Positions 18,842 through 32,888 of a DNA stretch of 64,000 bases are shown here, in pieces. Source of the DNA: Bifidobacterium samirii (lineage in GTDB: Bacteria > Actinomycetota > Actinomycetes > Actinomycetales > Bifidobacteriaceae). The first letter of the stretch is position 1; every line of letters starts with the position of its first letter. The notes beneath the pieces were generated by a model. It was not told the origin of the DNA. It saw only the letters and a program-made list of their open reading frames with translations, and ran no database searches. The stretch lies in contig NZ_QXGK01000013.1 in the NCBI RefSeq assembly GCF_003952945.1, positions 1 through 64,000 on the forward strand. The letters run 5' to 3'. The translations under genes were made by a program, and so were the position numbers.

Positions 18842-19194
18842 GGGTGCTCCTTTAAAATCTCCGCGGAATTCCGGCGACGCGGCCCGCCCGGCAGACGGCC
18901 CGAGTGCGGCCCGGCATCCCCGGCCAGCCCTGATTCCAGCGGGCGTTGGCGGGATGCGGCCGGCGACGCCGTCCATTCACGTTAACCATCGCCATGATAC
19001 GGGGTCGCCTGTACAAGGACCGTCGGGGCGCACCGGCGGGAAACCGGTGCGCACGACGGCCCCCATCAAGCGGAAACCGGGCGTGTCGCGCAACGACACG
19101 CGCCCGGCATCGTCATCGGATCGGCGGCAGGCCATCCGTCTGCCGGCGGCGCGCCGACGTGCCCTCGACCCGCCGGCGGCACGTCATCGGAGCG
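18842..19194. other. 353-bp structured spacer between priming GT and kinase
   Basis: No gene is present. Several hairpins follow the priming-GT stop in the minus-strand direction: a pairing of GACGTGCC with GGCACGTC (19155-19184), GGGCG-TGTCG with CGACA-CGCGCCC (about 19079-19108), and GCGCACCGG (19028-19036) with CCGGTGCGC (19044-19052), the last extended by CCGTC/GACGG. The rest of the operon is tightly packed, so this spacer probably holds a terminator/attenuator or a second promoter for the kinase onwards. Confidence 0.55.
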
Positions 19195-20877
19195 TCAGTA
19201 CGCGCCCTTGTGGCCGAGCACCGCGCCGACGGTACGGAACATGAGGATCACATCGCCGATGATCGACCAGTTCTGCACATACGCGACGTCGAGCTGCTCG
19301 CTCTCCTCCGCGGACAGGTCGGAACGGCCCGACACCTGCCACGGGCCGGTGATGCCCGGCTTGACGAGCATGCGGGTCGCATACACCTGGTTGTAGCGGG
19401 CGTACTCCTCCGGCAGCGGCGGGCGCGGACCCACCACCGACATGTCGCCCTTGAACACGTTGAGGAACTGCGGCAGCTCGTCGATCGAGAAGCGGCGGAT
19501 GAACTTGCCGACCTTCGTGATGCGCGGATCGTCCTTCATCTTGAAGATGAACCGGTCCTCTTGACCCGTCTCGGCCGCCAGCTTCGCCTTGAGCTCGTCG
19601 GCGTTCGTGACCATCGAACGGAACTTGATCATCTGGAACGGCCTGCCGCGCCGGCCGATGCGCGTCTGCGTGTAGAACACCGGACCGCCGTCGGTCAGCT
19701 TGATCGCGATCGCGACCGGCAGCGTGACGATCAGCGAGCACACGATCGCCAGCGCCGAGACGACCAGGTCGAACACGCGCTTGGCGAACGCCACCGTCGG
19801 CGCGTACTGCGACAAGCGCAGCGTGAGGATCGTGGTGCCGTGCAGCGAACGGACCTGCGTCTCGTGGCCGGCCGCGTCCGCGGCGGAGGCGATGAGCGCG
19901 ATCTCGAGGCCGAGGGTCTCCATGCGCACCGAGAACGTGTTGAAGTTGTCGGAGAAGCGGGTCATGACGTCGGAGACCATGACGGTCTGGATCTGGCGGC
20001 GGACGAACGTCTCGGCGAGTTCGCGGTCGCCGTAGCGGATGACGCTCATCTCGGGCCAGTGATCGAGGACGCTGCGGCGCAGCGCGTCCGCGTCGTCGTC
20101 CGCGACGACGAGTCCGGTGCGCTTGTCGAGACGGATGGGGCACACCGCCACGGGACGGTAGTTGAGCTGCTGCTTGCGGCTCAGGAACCGCAGCGTCCTG
20201 GCGATGCCCTCCGGCGAGCCGACCACGACCGTCGCATACGAGTAGGCGCCGCGGCTGCGATGCCGGGTGATGACCATGCGCGAGACCACGCGCTCCGCGA
20301 TCGTAAGGAGCAGGCCCGCGGCGACGCCCAACGTCAGTCCGACCAGCGTCAGCCGCAGGTCGAGCACGTAGGCGAGCGCCGACAGGCAGATCCAGCTGCG
20401 GATGGCGCCGTCGATGAGTTTGGCGTTGACCTCGTAGCCGTCGCCCATGACGTGGCGGTGGTAGAGGCCGGCGCCGCGCAGGCACAGCACCCACACGATG
20501 GCGGAGATGACGGTAAACGCGTTGAGGTTCACGTCGGCGGAGAAGCGTTCGGAGGGGAGCGTTCCGGTGGCGCCGAGCAGGGTGAGGACGACGGTCATGC
20601 CGATGACGAACATGGCCATGTCGCAGAGCATGAGCGCAAGATTGACGAAGAACCGCCAGTAGAGGACCCTGGATGCCTGGGCCTGGCGCATGTCGTCGAT
20701 CTGGCGCAGAGTCGGGGTGAGGCCGGTGGTGCGGCCCGATCGTCCGTTGCCGGAGGTCTTGCCGGATTTGCGGGTCCGGCCGGTCTTGGCGGTCTTGCCG
20801 GTCTTGCCGGGCTGCGATGATGCGGCCCTTCCCGGTTGCCGTGTCGGCTGTGAGGCAAGCGAATTCGGTTCAGTCAT
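19195..20877 (-). CDS. priming polyprenyl glycosylphosphotransferase
   Basis: The 560-residue protein has four helices and a CoA-binding-like middle, then the bacterial sugar transferase domain (PF02397): KRVFDLVVSALAIVC, DGGPVFYTQTRIGRRGRPFQ, MIKFRSMVTNADE, FSIDELPQFLNVFKGDMSVV and GPRPPLPEEYARYNQ. It transfers a sugar-1-phosphate to undecaprenyl phosphate, starting repeat-unit synthesis. I chose ATG 20877, preceded by GGAGG 4 bases upstream; the frame remains open to 21036. The first 45 residues are a low-complexity Lys/Thr/Gly stretch (KTGKTAKTGRTRKSGKT). Confidence 0.9.
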   Translation of the reverse strand: MTEPNSLASQPTRQPGRAASSQPGKTGKTAKTGRTRKSGKTSGNGRSGRTTGLTPTLRQIDDMRQAQASRVLYWRFFVNLALMLCDMAMFVIGMTVVLTLLGATGTLPSERFSADVNLNAFTVISAIVWVLCLRGAGLYHRHVMGDGYEVNAKLIDGAIRSWICLSALAYVLDLRLTLVGLTLGVAAGLLLTIAERVVSRMVITRHRSRGAYSYATVVVGSPEGIARTLRFLSRKQQLNYRPVAVCPIRLDKRTGLVVADDDADALRRSVLDHWPEMSVIRYGDRELAETFVRRQIQTVMVSDVMTRFSDNFNTFSVRMETLGLEIALIASAADAAGHETQVRSLHGTTILTLRLSQYAPTVAFAKRVFDLVVSALAIVCSLIVTLPVAIAIKLTDGGPVFYTQTRIGRRGRPFQMIKFRSMVTNADELKAKLAAETGQEDRFIFKMKDDPRITKVGKFIRRFSIDELPQFLNVFKGDMSVVGPRPPLPEEYARYNQVYATRMLVKPGITGPWQVSGRSDLSAEESEQLDVAYVQNWSIIGDVILMFRTVGAVLGHKGAY

Positions 20878-21166
20878 TGCGCCTCCGGTCCACCCTTCCT
20901 TCTCTCTCGTCTCGTCCTCGTGCCGACCGTCGTGCGATCCACCGTCGTGCGTATCGCCCGTCATGCACGTCGTCAGGCATGCTGGCGTGGGCGTTCTGCT
21001 GCATCCATGCCGCCGGGGCATGGCACGCCTTTCCAACTATAGCCCAGAGTCCAGCCGTTGTCCGGCGGCGGGTCCGGCTTCCGGGCGTCGTGTTTTTCCG
21101 GGGTCGTTGTACGCTGTGTCGCGTCTGTTTCTCTGTCTTGATCCTATTTCGTGGAAGAAGTGACGC

Positions 21167-22834
21167 ATGCCTCTACGCAACAGCTCACGCCCGGACGCAG
21201 GCAGGACGCCGATGACATCCGCGGGGGCGGGCGGCGCGCAGCGTACGCCCGATACGGCTCGCATCACGAGCCGCACTACGAGTCGCACACGGACGCTCAC
21301 CAGCGCCGACGCCTATGTCGACGGGCATCTGACCCATGCCGCGTTCATATCCATCGCCATTCTCACGTTCATCACGTTCGTGGGCAATTTCACGCAATTG
21401 CAGCTGAGCGCCGCGTTGCCGACGATCGTCGCCGAGTTCGGGGTGTCGGTGACGACGGGCCAGTGGCTGACGTCGGTGTTCCAGCTGGTCATGGGCGTGA
21501 TGGTGCCGCTGACCGCGTTCCTGACGCGCCGGTTCTCGACCCGGCAGATCGTGATCTCGTCGATGCTGGTGTTCACGGTCGGCTCCCTGTTCGCCTGGCT
21601 GGGTCCGTCGTTCGGATTGGTGCTGCTCGGCCGTCTGCTCGAGGCGGTGGGTACAGGCGTGATGTGGCCGGTGCTGCAGATCACCGTGTTCTCGATCTAC
21701 CCGCTGTCGCGCCGCGGCATGGCGATGGGCACGGTCGGCATGGCGATGAGCGTCGCCCCGGCGATCGGCCCGACGATCGGCGGCTGGCAGACGGATGCGA
21801 ACGGCTGGCGGTCGATCTTCCTGACGCTGACGGTCATCGGCGTCGTCGCGATCGTGCTCGCGGCGGTCGGATTGCGCAACTTCGGCGTCAACGATCCGCA
21901 TGCGCGCGCCGACTTCTTCTCGGTGGGACTGTCGGTCGTCGGCTTCGGCGGCATGATGTTCGGCTTCACGAACATCGAATCGTATCCGCCGACGCATCCG
22001 CTCGTCTGGGGCGCGATGCTGCTGGGTGCGGCCGGCATCGCATGGTTCGTGGTGCGGCAGGTGCGCGGGGCGCGCGCGTTCAAGGAGCGCCGCTCGCTCC
22101 AGCCGCCGCTGCTCGATCTGGGCGTGCTGCGCAACCGCAGCTTCACCGTGGGCACGGTGTGCGCGGCGCTGAGCTTCTTCGCGTTCAGTTCGATCATGGT
22201 CATCATCCCGCTGTACATCCAGGACGACCGCGGGTATTCGGCGACGATGAGCGGTCTGATCATGCTGCCCGGCGCGTTCGGCCAGTGCATCTCCCAGTTC
22301 GGCGGCGGCAAGATGCTCGACCGGTTCGGTGCGCGCCCGGTCGCGATCGTCGGGTCGGCGACGCTGCTGGCCGGCACGGTCATGATGAGCCTGATCGGCC
22401 CCGACACGTGGATCTGGTGGATCTCGATCTGCCAGTTCATCCGCCAGGTGGGCATGGGATTCGTGCTCATGCCGATCACCACCTGGTCGCTCAACTGCCT
22501 GGAACCGTCCGAGGTGTCCGCCGGGTCGGCGGTGACGAACACGGTGCGGCAGATCGCGGGCGCGATCGGCGCGCCGGTGCTCGTCATCACGATGGAGACG
22601 CTCACCCGCCTGCGTCAGGCGGCGCTCGGCGGCGGCGCCGACACGGCGGTCGCGGCCAACATCTTCGGCATCGAATGGACGCTGCGCATCAGCGCGGTGC
22701 TGGTCCTCATCCAGCTGACGCTCGTGCTCGTCGGCGTCAAGGGCGACGGCGCCGGCTCGTCGCACGACGTGGCCCAGCGCGCGGTCGCCAAGTTCCACGC
22801 GATGCACTCGGTCCACGACCATCACGCGCACTGA
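21167..22834 (+). CDS. MFS multidrug exporter, DHA2 (EmrB/QacA) type
   Basis: The 555-residue protein has about 14 helices. Motif A-like LTRRFSTRQIVI, LGRLLEAVGTGVMWPVLQ and motif C-like SVAPAIGPTIGGW mark the drug:H+ antiporter-2 family. The first 50 residues are a Thr/Arg-rich cytosolic stretch before helix 1 (FISIAILTFITFVGNF), and the start could be further downstream. GGAAGAAG lies 7 bases before ATG. It is transcribed divergently from the capsule operon; the 289-bp shared spacer (20878-21166) shows no operator that I can name. Substrate unknown. Confidence 0.85.
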   Translation: MPLRNSSRPDAGRTPMTSAGAGGAQRTPDTARITSRTTSRTRTLTSADAYVDGHLTHAAFISIAILTFITFVGNFTQLQLSAALPTIVAEFGVSVTTGQWLTSVFQLVMGVMVPLTAFLTRRFSTRQIVISSMLVFTVGSLFAWLGPSFGLVLLGRLLEAVGTGVMWPVLQITVFSIYPLSRRGMAMGTVGMAMSVAPAIGPTIGGWQTDANGWRSIFLTLTVIGVVAIVLAAVGLRNFGVNDPHARADFFSVGLSVVGFGGMMFGFTNIESYPPTHPLVWGAMLLGAAGIAWFVVRQVRGARAFKERRSLQPPLLDLGVLRNRSFTVGTVCAALSFFAFSSIMVIIPLYIQDDRGYSATMSGLIMLPGAFGQCISQFGGGKMLDRFGARPVAIVGSATLLAGTVMMSLIGPDTWIWWISICQFIRQVGMGFVLMPITTWSLNCLEPSEVSAGSAVTNTVRQIAGAIGAPVLVITMETLTRLRQAALGGGADTAVAANIFGIEWTLRISAVLVLIQLTLVLVGVKGDGAGSSHDVAQRAVAKFHAMHSVHDHHAH

Positions 22835-22848
22835 GGCGTCCGGTTTTT

Positions 22849-23112
22849 GCGTCGCAATCCGTTTACGGACAACCCAATCCATACGGATTGCGACGCAAAT
22901 CGGCGTGGCAGCGTCGCAATCGGTTAACGGACGGCCATTCCCATACAGGTTGCGACGCAAACCAAGTCCCCAGCGTCGCAACCTGTTTGCGGACCGCCCA
23001 ACTCATACAGGTCACGACGCAAACCAGAGCCCCGGCATCGTACTCCATTCAGGAACAATCAAGAACCCGTACGGATTGCGACGCAAATCAGCCCGTCAGC
23101 GTCGCAATCGGT
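22849..23112. repeat. 62-bp hairpin array, locus A (9 boxes)
   Basis: Nine 14-bp boxes alternate in orientation (ACGGATTGCGACGC and its reverse complement) with starts at 22849, 22883, 22911, 22945, 22973, 23007, 23035, 23071 and 23099. Spacing alternates 28 and 34 bp, so the unit is 62 bp: box, 14-base loop, inverted box, 20-base linker. The pair at 22945/22973 has changed together to ACAGGTTGCGACGC / GCGTCGCAACCTGT, keeping the stem. The array fills the gap between two convergent genes, starting 15 bp after one stop and ending 16 bp from the other. Confidence 0.9.
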
Positions 23113-23127
23113 ATGAGAATGGGCCGG

Positions 23128-23925
23128 CTACGGCAGCTGCTGGGCCGGGCAGGCGGAGAGCACGGCCTTCATCGCACGCTGCTCCTGACTCGTGACGGTC
23201 AGCCCGTACTCGGTCTTGATCTTGATCTGGCGCGCCACGTAGTCGCAACGGTAGTCGGCGTTCGTGGGCAGCCAATACGCGGCCGACGCCGACCCCTTGC
23301 CCTGGTTGGCAGGACCGTCCACCGCGAGCAGATTGTCCATGTCGTTGCCGAACCGGTAGCGTTTGGCGCTGTCCCAGTCGCGCGCGCCCGACTGCCACGC
23401 GTTCTCCAACGCGACGACATGGTCGATCTGGACGGCGGAGCTGGTCGTGCGGCCGCGCTGGAAGTGGATCGTCTCGCCCGTGTACGGGTCGTCGAGCGTG
23501 CCCGACTGGACCACGCACGATCCGGCGGACTTGTACGTCACGTCGGTCAGGTCGCGGGCGAGCACGTCGTCGCGCACGTCGCAGCCGTTGCCGTCGTCGT
23601 CGGTCTGACGGTAGCCGAACAGGTCGCGGTCGTAGCCGGACTTGTCGGGCTCGTCGTCGACGGTCAGCTGCGCGAGCGCGTCCGCGGCCGGACCGCTCGC
23701 CGCATACTCGCCCGTCACCTCGCCGACCGTGTCGCTCACCTTCGGCAGGCCGACGCCGGCGCCCACGCCGATCACGATCGCGGCGACGATCAGGATCAGC
23801 AGACGTTCCAGCGGACTGGACGTGTTGTAGTAGCGGCGGGCGAAGCACACGCCGTACCCGTTCGCACCGGACGAACGGCGGGAACGGGAGCGGCGGCGTG
23901 AGGACGGGCGGCGGGAACGGGACAT
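23128..23925 (-). CDS. membrane-anchored HNH (DUF1524-like) nuclease
   Basis: The 265-residue protein has a strongly basic Arg/Ser N-terminus (SRSRRPSSRRRSRSRRSSG), one helix (ERLLILIVAAIVIGVGAGVG), then an exported domain with IDHVVALENAWQSGA, LAVDGPANQGKG and YWLPTNADYRCDYVARQI. The DHVV...N...N layout and the Cys residues match the GmrSD/DUF1524 HNH family, in particular the secreted actinobacterial subgroup. It is likely an extracytoplasmic nuclease for scavenging or competition; activity is inferred. AAAGG precedes the ATG. Confidence 0.8.
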   Translation of the reverse strand: MSRSRRPSSRRRSRSRRSSGANGYGVCFARRYYNTSSPLERLLILIVAAIVIGVGAGVGLPKVSDTVGEVTGEYAASGPAADALAQLTVDDEPDKSGYDRDLFGYRQTDDDGNGCDVRDDVLARDLTDVTYKSAGSCVVQSGTLDDPYTGETIHFQRGRTTSSAVQIDHVVALENAWQSGARDWDSAKRYRFGNDMDNLLAVDGPANQGKGSASAAYWLPTNADYRCDYVARQIKIKTEYGLTVTSQEQRAMKAVLSACPAQQLP

Positions 23926-24209
23926 GATGCCTTTCTCGATGCTGGTGCGATGCTGACGCGATGCGGGTTTCGGGATTTCGTTGCGGCTGACGGCCGGCTA
24001 CGCGGAAGGTTGCCGCCGTGCGGATGATCGCAGCCGTTGCGGCCGACATCCGGCGGCCGACTGCCGTCAGTCGGTTTCCGTCAGTCGTCCGTCGGTCGTC
24101 CGTCGGTAGCCGATCGCCGACCGCCGACCGCCGACCGCCACCGTCCGCGGAATCATCCGAGGACATCTGCGGACGGGCGGATTACGCCGACGGACTTACG
24201 CAGACCGGC
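23926..24209. repeat. simple-sequence spacer
   Basis: No gene. Between about 24050 and 24150 short direct repeats pile up: CGTCAGTC (twice), GTCGTCCGTCGGTCGTCCGTCGG and CCGACCGCCGACCGCCGACCG. It looks like replication-slippage DNA rather than a regulatory site. The aldo/keto reductase stop lies at 24210, so this is 3' of that gene and 5' of the nuclease gene. Confidence 0.5.
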
Positions 24210-25091
24210 TTACGCGTAGGTGAAGGTGCGCGGGTCGTGGCCGGCGCGGGTCGGACCGTCGAGCGCGTCGATCGCCGCATGCTCGTCGAGGGTGAGCGCG
24301 AAGCCGAACACGTCGAGGTTCTGCTTCTGCCGGTCCGCGTGCACCGACTTGGGGATGATGATCGTGCCGTTCTCGATATGCCAGCGCAGGATCGTCTGCG
24401 CGGGCGTGACGCCGTGGGCGGCCGCGATGCGCTCGATCGTGCCGTCGCCGGCGTTCAGGTCGGCGCCGCGGGCCATCGGCGAGTACGCTTCGACGGCGAT
24501 GCCGTGCTCGCGGCAGAACGCGGCCACGTCGCGCTGCTGCCACGTCGGATGCAGCTCGATCTGGTTGACGGCCGGCCATTCGCCGGTCTCCTCGTGCAGC
24601 CGCTCCAGATGCTCGGGCAGGAAGTTGCACACGCCCAGCGTGCGCACGCGGCCCTCGTCGCGCAGACGCGCGAACGCCTTCCACGTCTCGCCGCTGCGCC
24701 AGTTGAACGGGGTGGGCCAGTGCAGCATGTACATATCCACGTAGTCGACCTGCAGCAGGTTCTGCTGGCGGTCGAACGCGCGCAGGGCGGAATCGTAGCC
24801 CTGTTCGGAGTCCTTGAGCTTGGTGGTCAGCCACAGGCTTTCGCGCGCTTCGCCGGTGTTGAAGCCGGTCGCGGCGAACGCCTGTCCCAGTCCGCCTTCG
24901 TTCTCGTAGCCGGCGGCGCCGTCGATGTGGCGGTATCCGGCGGCGAGCGCCGTTTCGATGACGGGCTGGACGTCCTCGTCTTCGATGCGCAGCACGCCCA
25001 GGCCGATCTGGGGGATCGTGTTGCCGTCGTTGAGCGTGATGCCGGGGACGACCGATGCGGCCGCCAGGGCGTTCAGATCGCTGGTTTCCAT
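24210..25091 (-). CDS. aldo/keto reductase (2,5-diketogluconate reductase-like)
   Basis: The 293-residue TIM-barrel enzyme shows IPQIGLGVLRI, YRHIDGAAGYENE (catalytic Asp and Tyr), VDYVDMYMLHWPTPF, GVCNFLPEHLERL, NQIELHPTWQQ and IIIPKSVHADRQKQN (NADPH binding). Length and motifs fit the AKR5 group, NADPH-dependent reductases of small carbonyls. Physiological substrate unknown. AAAGG lies 9 bases before ATG. It is monocistronic: a repeat array occupies its upstream region. Confidence 0.9.
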   Translation of the reverse strand: METSDLNALAAASVVPGITLNDGNTIPQIGLGVLRIEDEDVQPVIETALAAGYRHIDGAAGYENEGGLGQAFAATGFNTGEARESLWLTTKLKDSEQGYDSALRAFDRQQNLLQVDYVDMYMLHWPTPFNWRSGETWKAFARLRDEGRVRTLGVCNFLPEHLERLHEETGEWPAVNQIELHPTWQQRDVAAFCREHGIAVEAYSPMARGADLNAGDGTIERIAAAHGVTPAQTILRWHIENGTIIIPKSVHADRQKQNLDVFGFALTLDEHAAIDALDGPTRAGHDPRTFTYA

Positions 25092-25198
25092 CTCTACAAC
25101 CTTTCTGTGCTTCCTGACGGAAGCATACGTCGCCCGACGGATTGTGGGGGCTTGGTGCGGCGTGGGGTGTCGTTTCGTATGATCCGGAGCATTCCCTT

Positions 25199-25692
25199 AC
25201 GGATTGCGACGCGGACACGCCCGTCTGTGTCGCAATCCGTAAGATGCGGCTCAGTTCCATACGAGTTGCGACGCGGGGACGCCCGTTTGCGTCGTCGTTC
25301 GTATGGGAAAACCCATTCCCGTACCGATTGCGACGCCGACAGCCCCGTTTGCGTCGCAATCCGTAAGGTTCCGCCTGTCCTCATGCGACTTGCGACGCTG
25401 GATCACCCGTTTGAAACATGAACATCCCGTACGGATTGCGACACGGGCAGAACCGCTTGCGTCGCAATCCGTACCATGTGGCCCGATCCCATACGAGTTG
25501 CGACGCGGGAGCGTCTGTTTGCGTCGTCGTTCGTATGGGACGGTCTGATTCCATACAGGTTGCGACGCGGACGGAGCCGGATGCGTCGCAACCTGCACAT
25601 GATGGACCGTTCGGTTACGGATTGCGACGCTGATGCGCCAGTTTGCGTCGCAATCCGTATGAGACGGCCCATTCCCGTACGGGTTACGACGC
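25199..25692. repeat. 62-bp hairpin array, locus B (8.5 units)
   Basis: Same family as at 22849. Plus-oriented boxes start at 25199, 25261, 25323, 25385, 25431, 25493, 25555, 25617 and 25679; every step is exactly 62 bp except one (46 bp), where the inverted box of unit 4 and part of the linker are lost. Loops are 14 bases and linkers 20. The stem changes in both arms of unit 7 (ACAGGTTGCGACGC / GCGTCGCAACCTGC). The array ends 24 bp from the ABC transporter stop. Nothing else is seen from 25092 to 25198. Confidence 0.92.
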
Positions 25693-25715
25693 GGATAGGC
25701 CCAGATGGGGGCCGA

Positions 25716-30566
<4,851 letters not shown>

Positions 30567-31067
30567 GCACACCTCACCGGTTCGGCCGTCGGCGCGCGCA
30601 CGCGGACGAGCCGACGCGAGCCGGCAAGGCGGCAGGCGGACGACGGGCGGGCGCGGCGACGGCGGTTGACGCAATCAGCCTCCACCCTAACAACGCGACG
30701 CCGGTTTGGCTAGGGTCAATTTCGCCGCGACACCAGATGTTGACAGCCTGTTGACGAATCGGCGTGGTTTGTATCGCAACACAAACGGGTGCCGGTGAAT
30801 TCGTGGAAGCGCACAACGCGACGGCGGCTACGGGAGCGTAACGTTCGTTGACGGAACGACGGGAAACGTCATCACCGGACGAAGTCAAGCCGAATCGGAT
30901 CAAACCGAACCGGGCTGGACGAGTCCAGTCCGACCAGTCCAGATTGGCCATCCGGCCCGGCCCAGCCCGAACCCGGCTGGGCCAGACAGCCCGGACCGCC
31001 CCGCAACAAGCGCAGAACGCATAGAACCAGCAGCACCGGGAACCACCCCCGAGAAACGGACCGCATC
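30567..31067. other. 501-bp divergent spacer
   Basis: No gene. It must hold the divergent promoters of the ABC exporter and the acyl-CoA ligase. TTGACA at about 30739 and TTGACG 10 bases on are possible -35 boxes, but I find no matching -10. A 9-bp hairpin GGCCCAGCC (30959-30967) / GGCTGGGCC (30975-30983) and several CCAGTCC direct repeats lie in the probable 5' leader of the ligase gene. Confidence 0.4.
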
Positions 31068-32888
31068 ATGCTCACCGAATACACCACCCCCGGCTCGATC
31101 GTCGTCGACGACGACGAGACGCTGTACTCCCTGCTCACCGACCGCATCGCGCGCACCGGCGAGGACACGGTCATCGCCGCGCGCAAGCTCGGCCCGGGTC
31201 GTTGGGACGACATCACGACCGGCGAGTTCCACGAGCTCACCCGCGAGGTCGCCAAGGGTCTGATCGCGTTCGGCATCCGCAAGGGCGACGCGGTGTCGCT
31301 GTTCTCCGCGACCCGCTACGAGTGGGGCGTGCTCGACTTCGCGCTCGCCGCGATCGGCGCGGTGAACGTGCCGATCTACGACACGGATTCGGCCGCGCAG
31401 GCCGAGCGCATCCTCAACGACTCCGAGGTGCGTCTCGCCATCGCCGACGACCGCGAGCGCTTCGACCGTCTCGACTCGGTCAAGGACCATTGCCCGTCGC
31501 TGCGCCAGATCCTCATGCTCGACGGCAACGCGCTGGGCGCGCTGCAGGGCTTCGGCGTGACCGTGTCCGACGAGGAGCTGGACGCGCGCATCGCGTCGGT
31601 GAAGGCCGACGATCTGGCGACGATCGTGTACACGTCCGGTTCGACGGGCGCGCCGAAGGGCGCCGAGCTGACGCACCGCAACTTCCTGTCGATCACGCGC
31701 GGCGGTCTGGAGTGCCTCAAGGAGATGATCGCCGAGGGCCGTCCGCGTCTGCTGCTGTTCCTGCCGCTCGCCCACTGCTTCGCCCGCTTCATCCAGTACT
31801 GCTCGATCGGCTCCGACTACGGCGTGTGCGGCTATCTGCCGGACACGAAGTCGCTGCTGCCGGACCTGCGCTCGTTCGAGCCGACGTATCTGCTGGGCGT
31901 GCCGCGCGTGTTCGAGAAGGTGTACAACGCGGCGTCGCGCAAGGCGGGCGCCGGCTTCAAGGGCCGCGTCTTCCTCAAGGCCGCGGAGGCGGCGCGCGCG
32001 TGGAGCCGCATGGAGCAGGCCGGCGAGCGCCCGACCGCCCGTCAGATGGCGGAGCATCTGAGCTACGAGGCGGCCGTGTACCGTACGGTGCGTGGCGCGC
32101 TCGGCCCGCGCATCAAGTATGTGGCGTGCGGCGGTGCGCCGTTGGATCCGGATCTGGCGCATTTCTTCTCCGGCATCGGCCTGCCGATGATCCAGGGCTA
32201 TGGCATGACGGAGACCGCGGCCCCGTTCGCGGCGACGCGCGTGTGGGACAACGTGATCGGCACGGTGGGCCAGCCGGCGCCGGGCGGTTCGGTGCGCATC
32301 GCGGACGACGGCGAGCTGCAGGTGCATGGCGACAACGTGTTCCGCGGCTACCACAATCTGCCGGAGAAGACGGCGGAGGCGTTCACCGAGGACGGTTGGC
32401 TGCGTACGGGCGATCTGGCGTCGATCGACGACGAGGGCCGCATCACGATCACGGGTCGCAAGAAGGACATCATCATCACGGCGGGCGGCAAGAACGTGTC
32501 GCCGATCCCGATGGAGCAGGAGATCGTCAAGTGCCCGATCGTCGAGCATGCGGTGGTCGTGGGCGACAACCGGCCGTTCGTGGGCGCGCTGGTGACGCTC
32601 GATCCGGAGGCGCTGGAGTCGTGGCTGCCGGCGCACGGCCATGCGGCGGACATGCCGCTGGCGGACGTGGCGCAGCTGCCGGACGTGGCGGCGGAGATCC
32701 AGCCGTATGTGGACCGTGCGAACGCGACGGTGTCGCGCGCGGAGTCGGTGCGCAAGTTCGTGGTGCTCGACACGCAGTTCACGCAGGACAACCGGTGCCT
32801 GACGCCGTCGCTCAAGGTGGTGCGTCCGTCGGTGAACCGCGTGTTCGCCGACGACATCGCGGTGCGCGTGTACGGCGACCGCCGTTAG
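31068..32888 (+). CDS. long-chain fatty acid-CoA ligase
   Basis: The 606-residue AMP-forming enzyme activates fatty acids with ATP and CoA. Motifs are TIVYTSGSTGAPKGAELTH (P-loop, about residue 185), IQGYGMTETAAPFAA (about 380), DGWLRTGDLASIDDEGRI and GRKKDIIITAGGKNVSP (hinge). Length and the LPLAHCFAR segment match the FadD15-like class typical of actinobacteria. No strong ribosome site is visible before the ATG (GAGAAACGGACCGCATC). Likely monocistronic, with a terminator about 140 bases downstream. Confidence 0.9.
   Translation: MLTEYTTPGSIVVDDDETLYSLLTDRIARTGEDTVIAARKLGPGRWDDITTGEFHELTREVAKGLIAFGIRKGDAVSLFSATRYEWGVLDFALAAIGAVNVPIYDTDSAAQAERILNDSEVRLAIADDRERFDRLDSVKDHCPSLRQILMLDGNALGALQGFGVTVSDEELDARIASVKADDLATIVYTSGSTGAPKGAELTHRNFLSITRGGLECLKEMIAEGRPRLLLFLPLAHCFARFIQYCSIGSDYGVCGYLPDTKSLLPDLRSFEPTYLLGVPRVFEKVYNAASRKAGAGFKGRVFLKAAEAARAWSRMEQAGERPTARQMAEHLSYEAAVYRTVRGALGPRIKYVACGGAPLDPDLAHFFSGIGLPMIQGYGMTETAAPFAATRVWDNVIGTVGQPAPGGSVRIADDGELQVHGDNVFRGYHNLPEKTAEAFTEDGWLRTGDLASIDDEGRITITGRKKDIIITAGGKNVSPIPMEQEIVKCPIVEHAVVVGDNRPFVGALVTLDPEALESWLPAHGHAADMPLADVAQLPDVAAEIQPYVDRANATVSRAESVRKFVVLDTQFTQDNRCLTPSLKVVRPSVNRVFADDIAVRVYGDRR

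Noticed and set aside
24050-24160. Possible operator cluster in the CCGACCG repeats
   Set aside because: Simple repeats without dyad symmetry; slippage is the simpler explanation.
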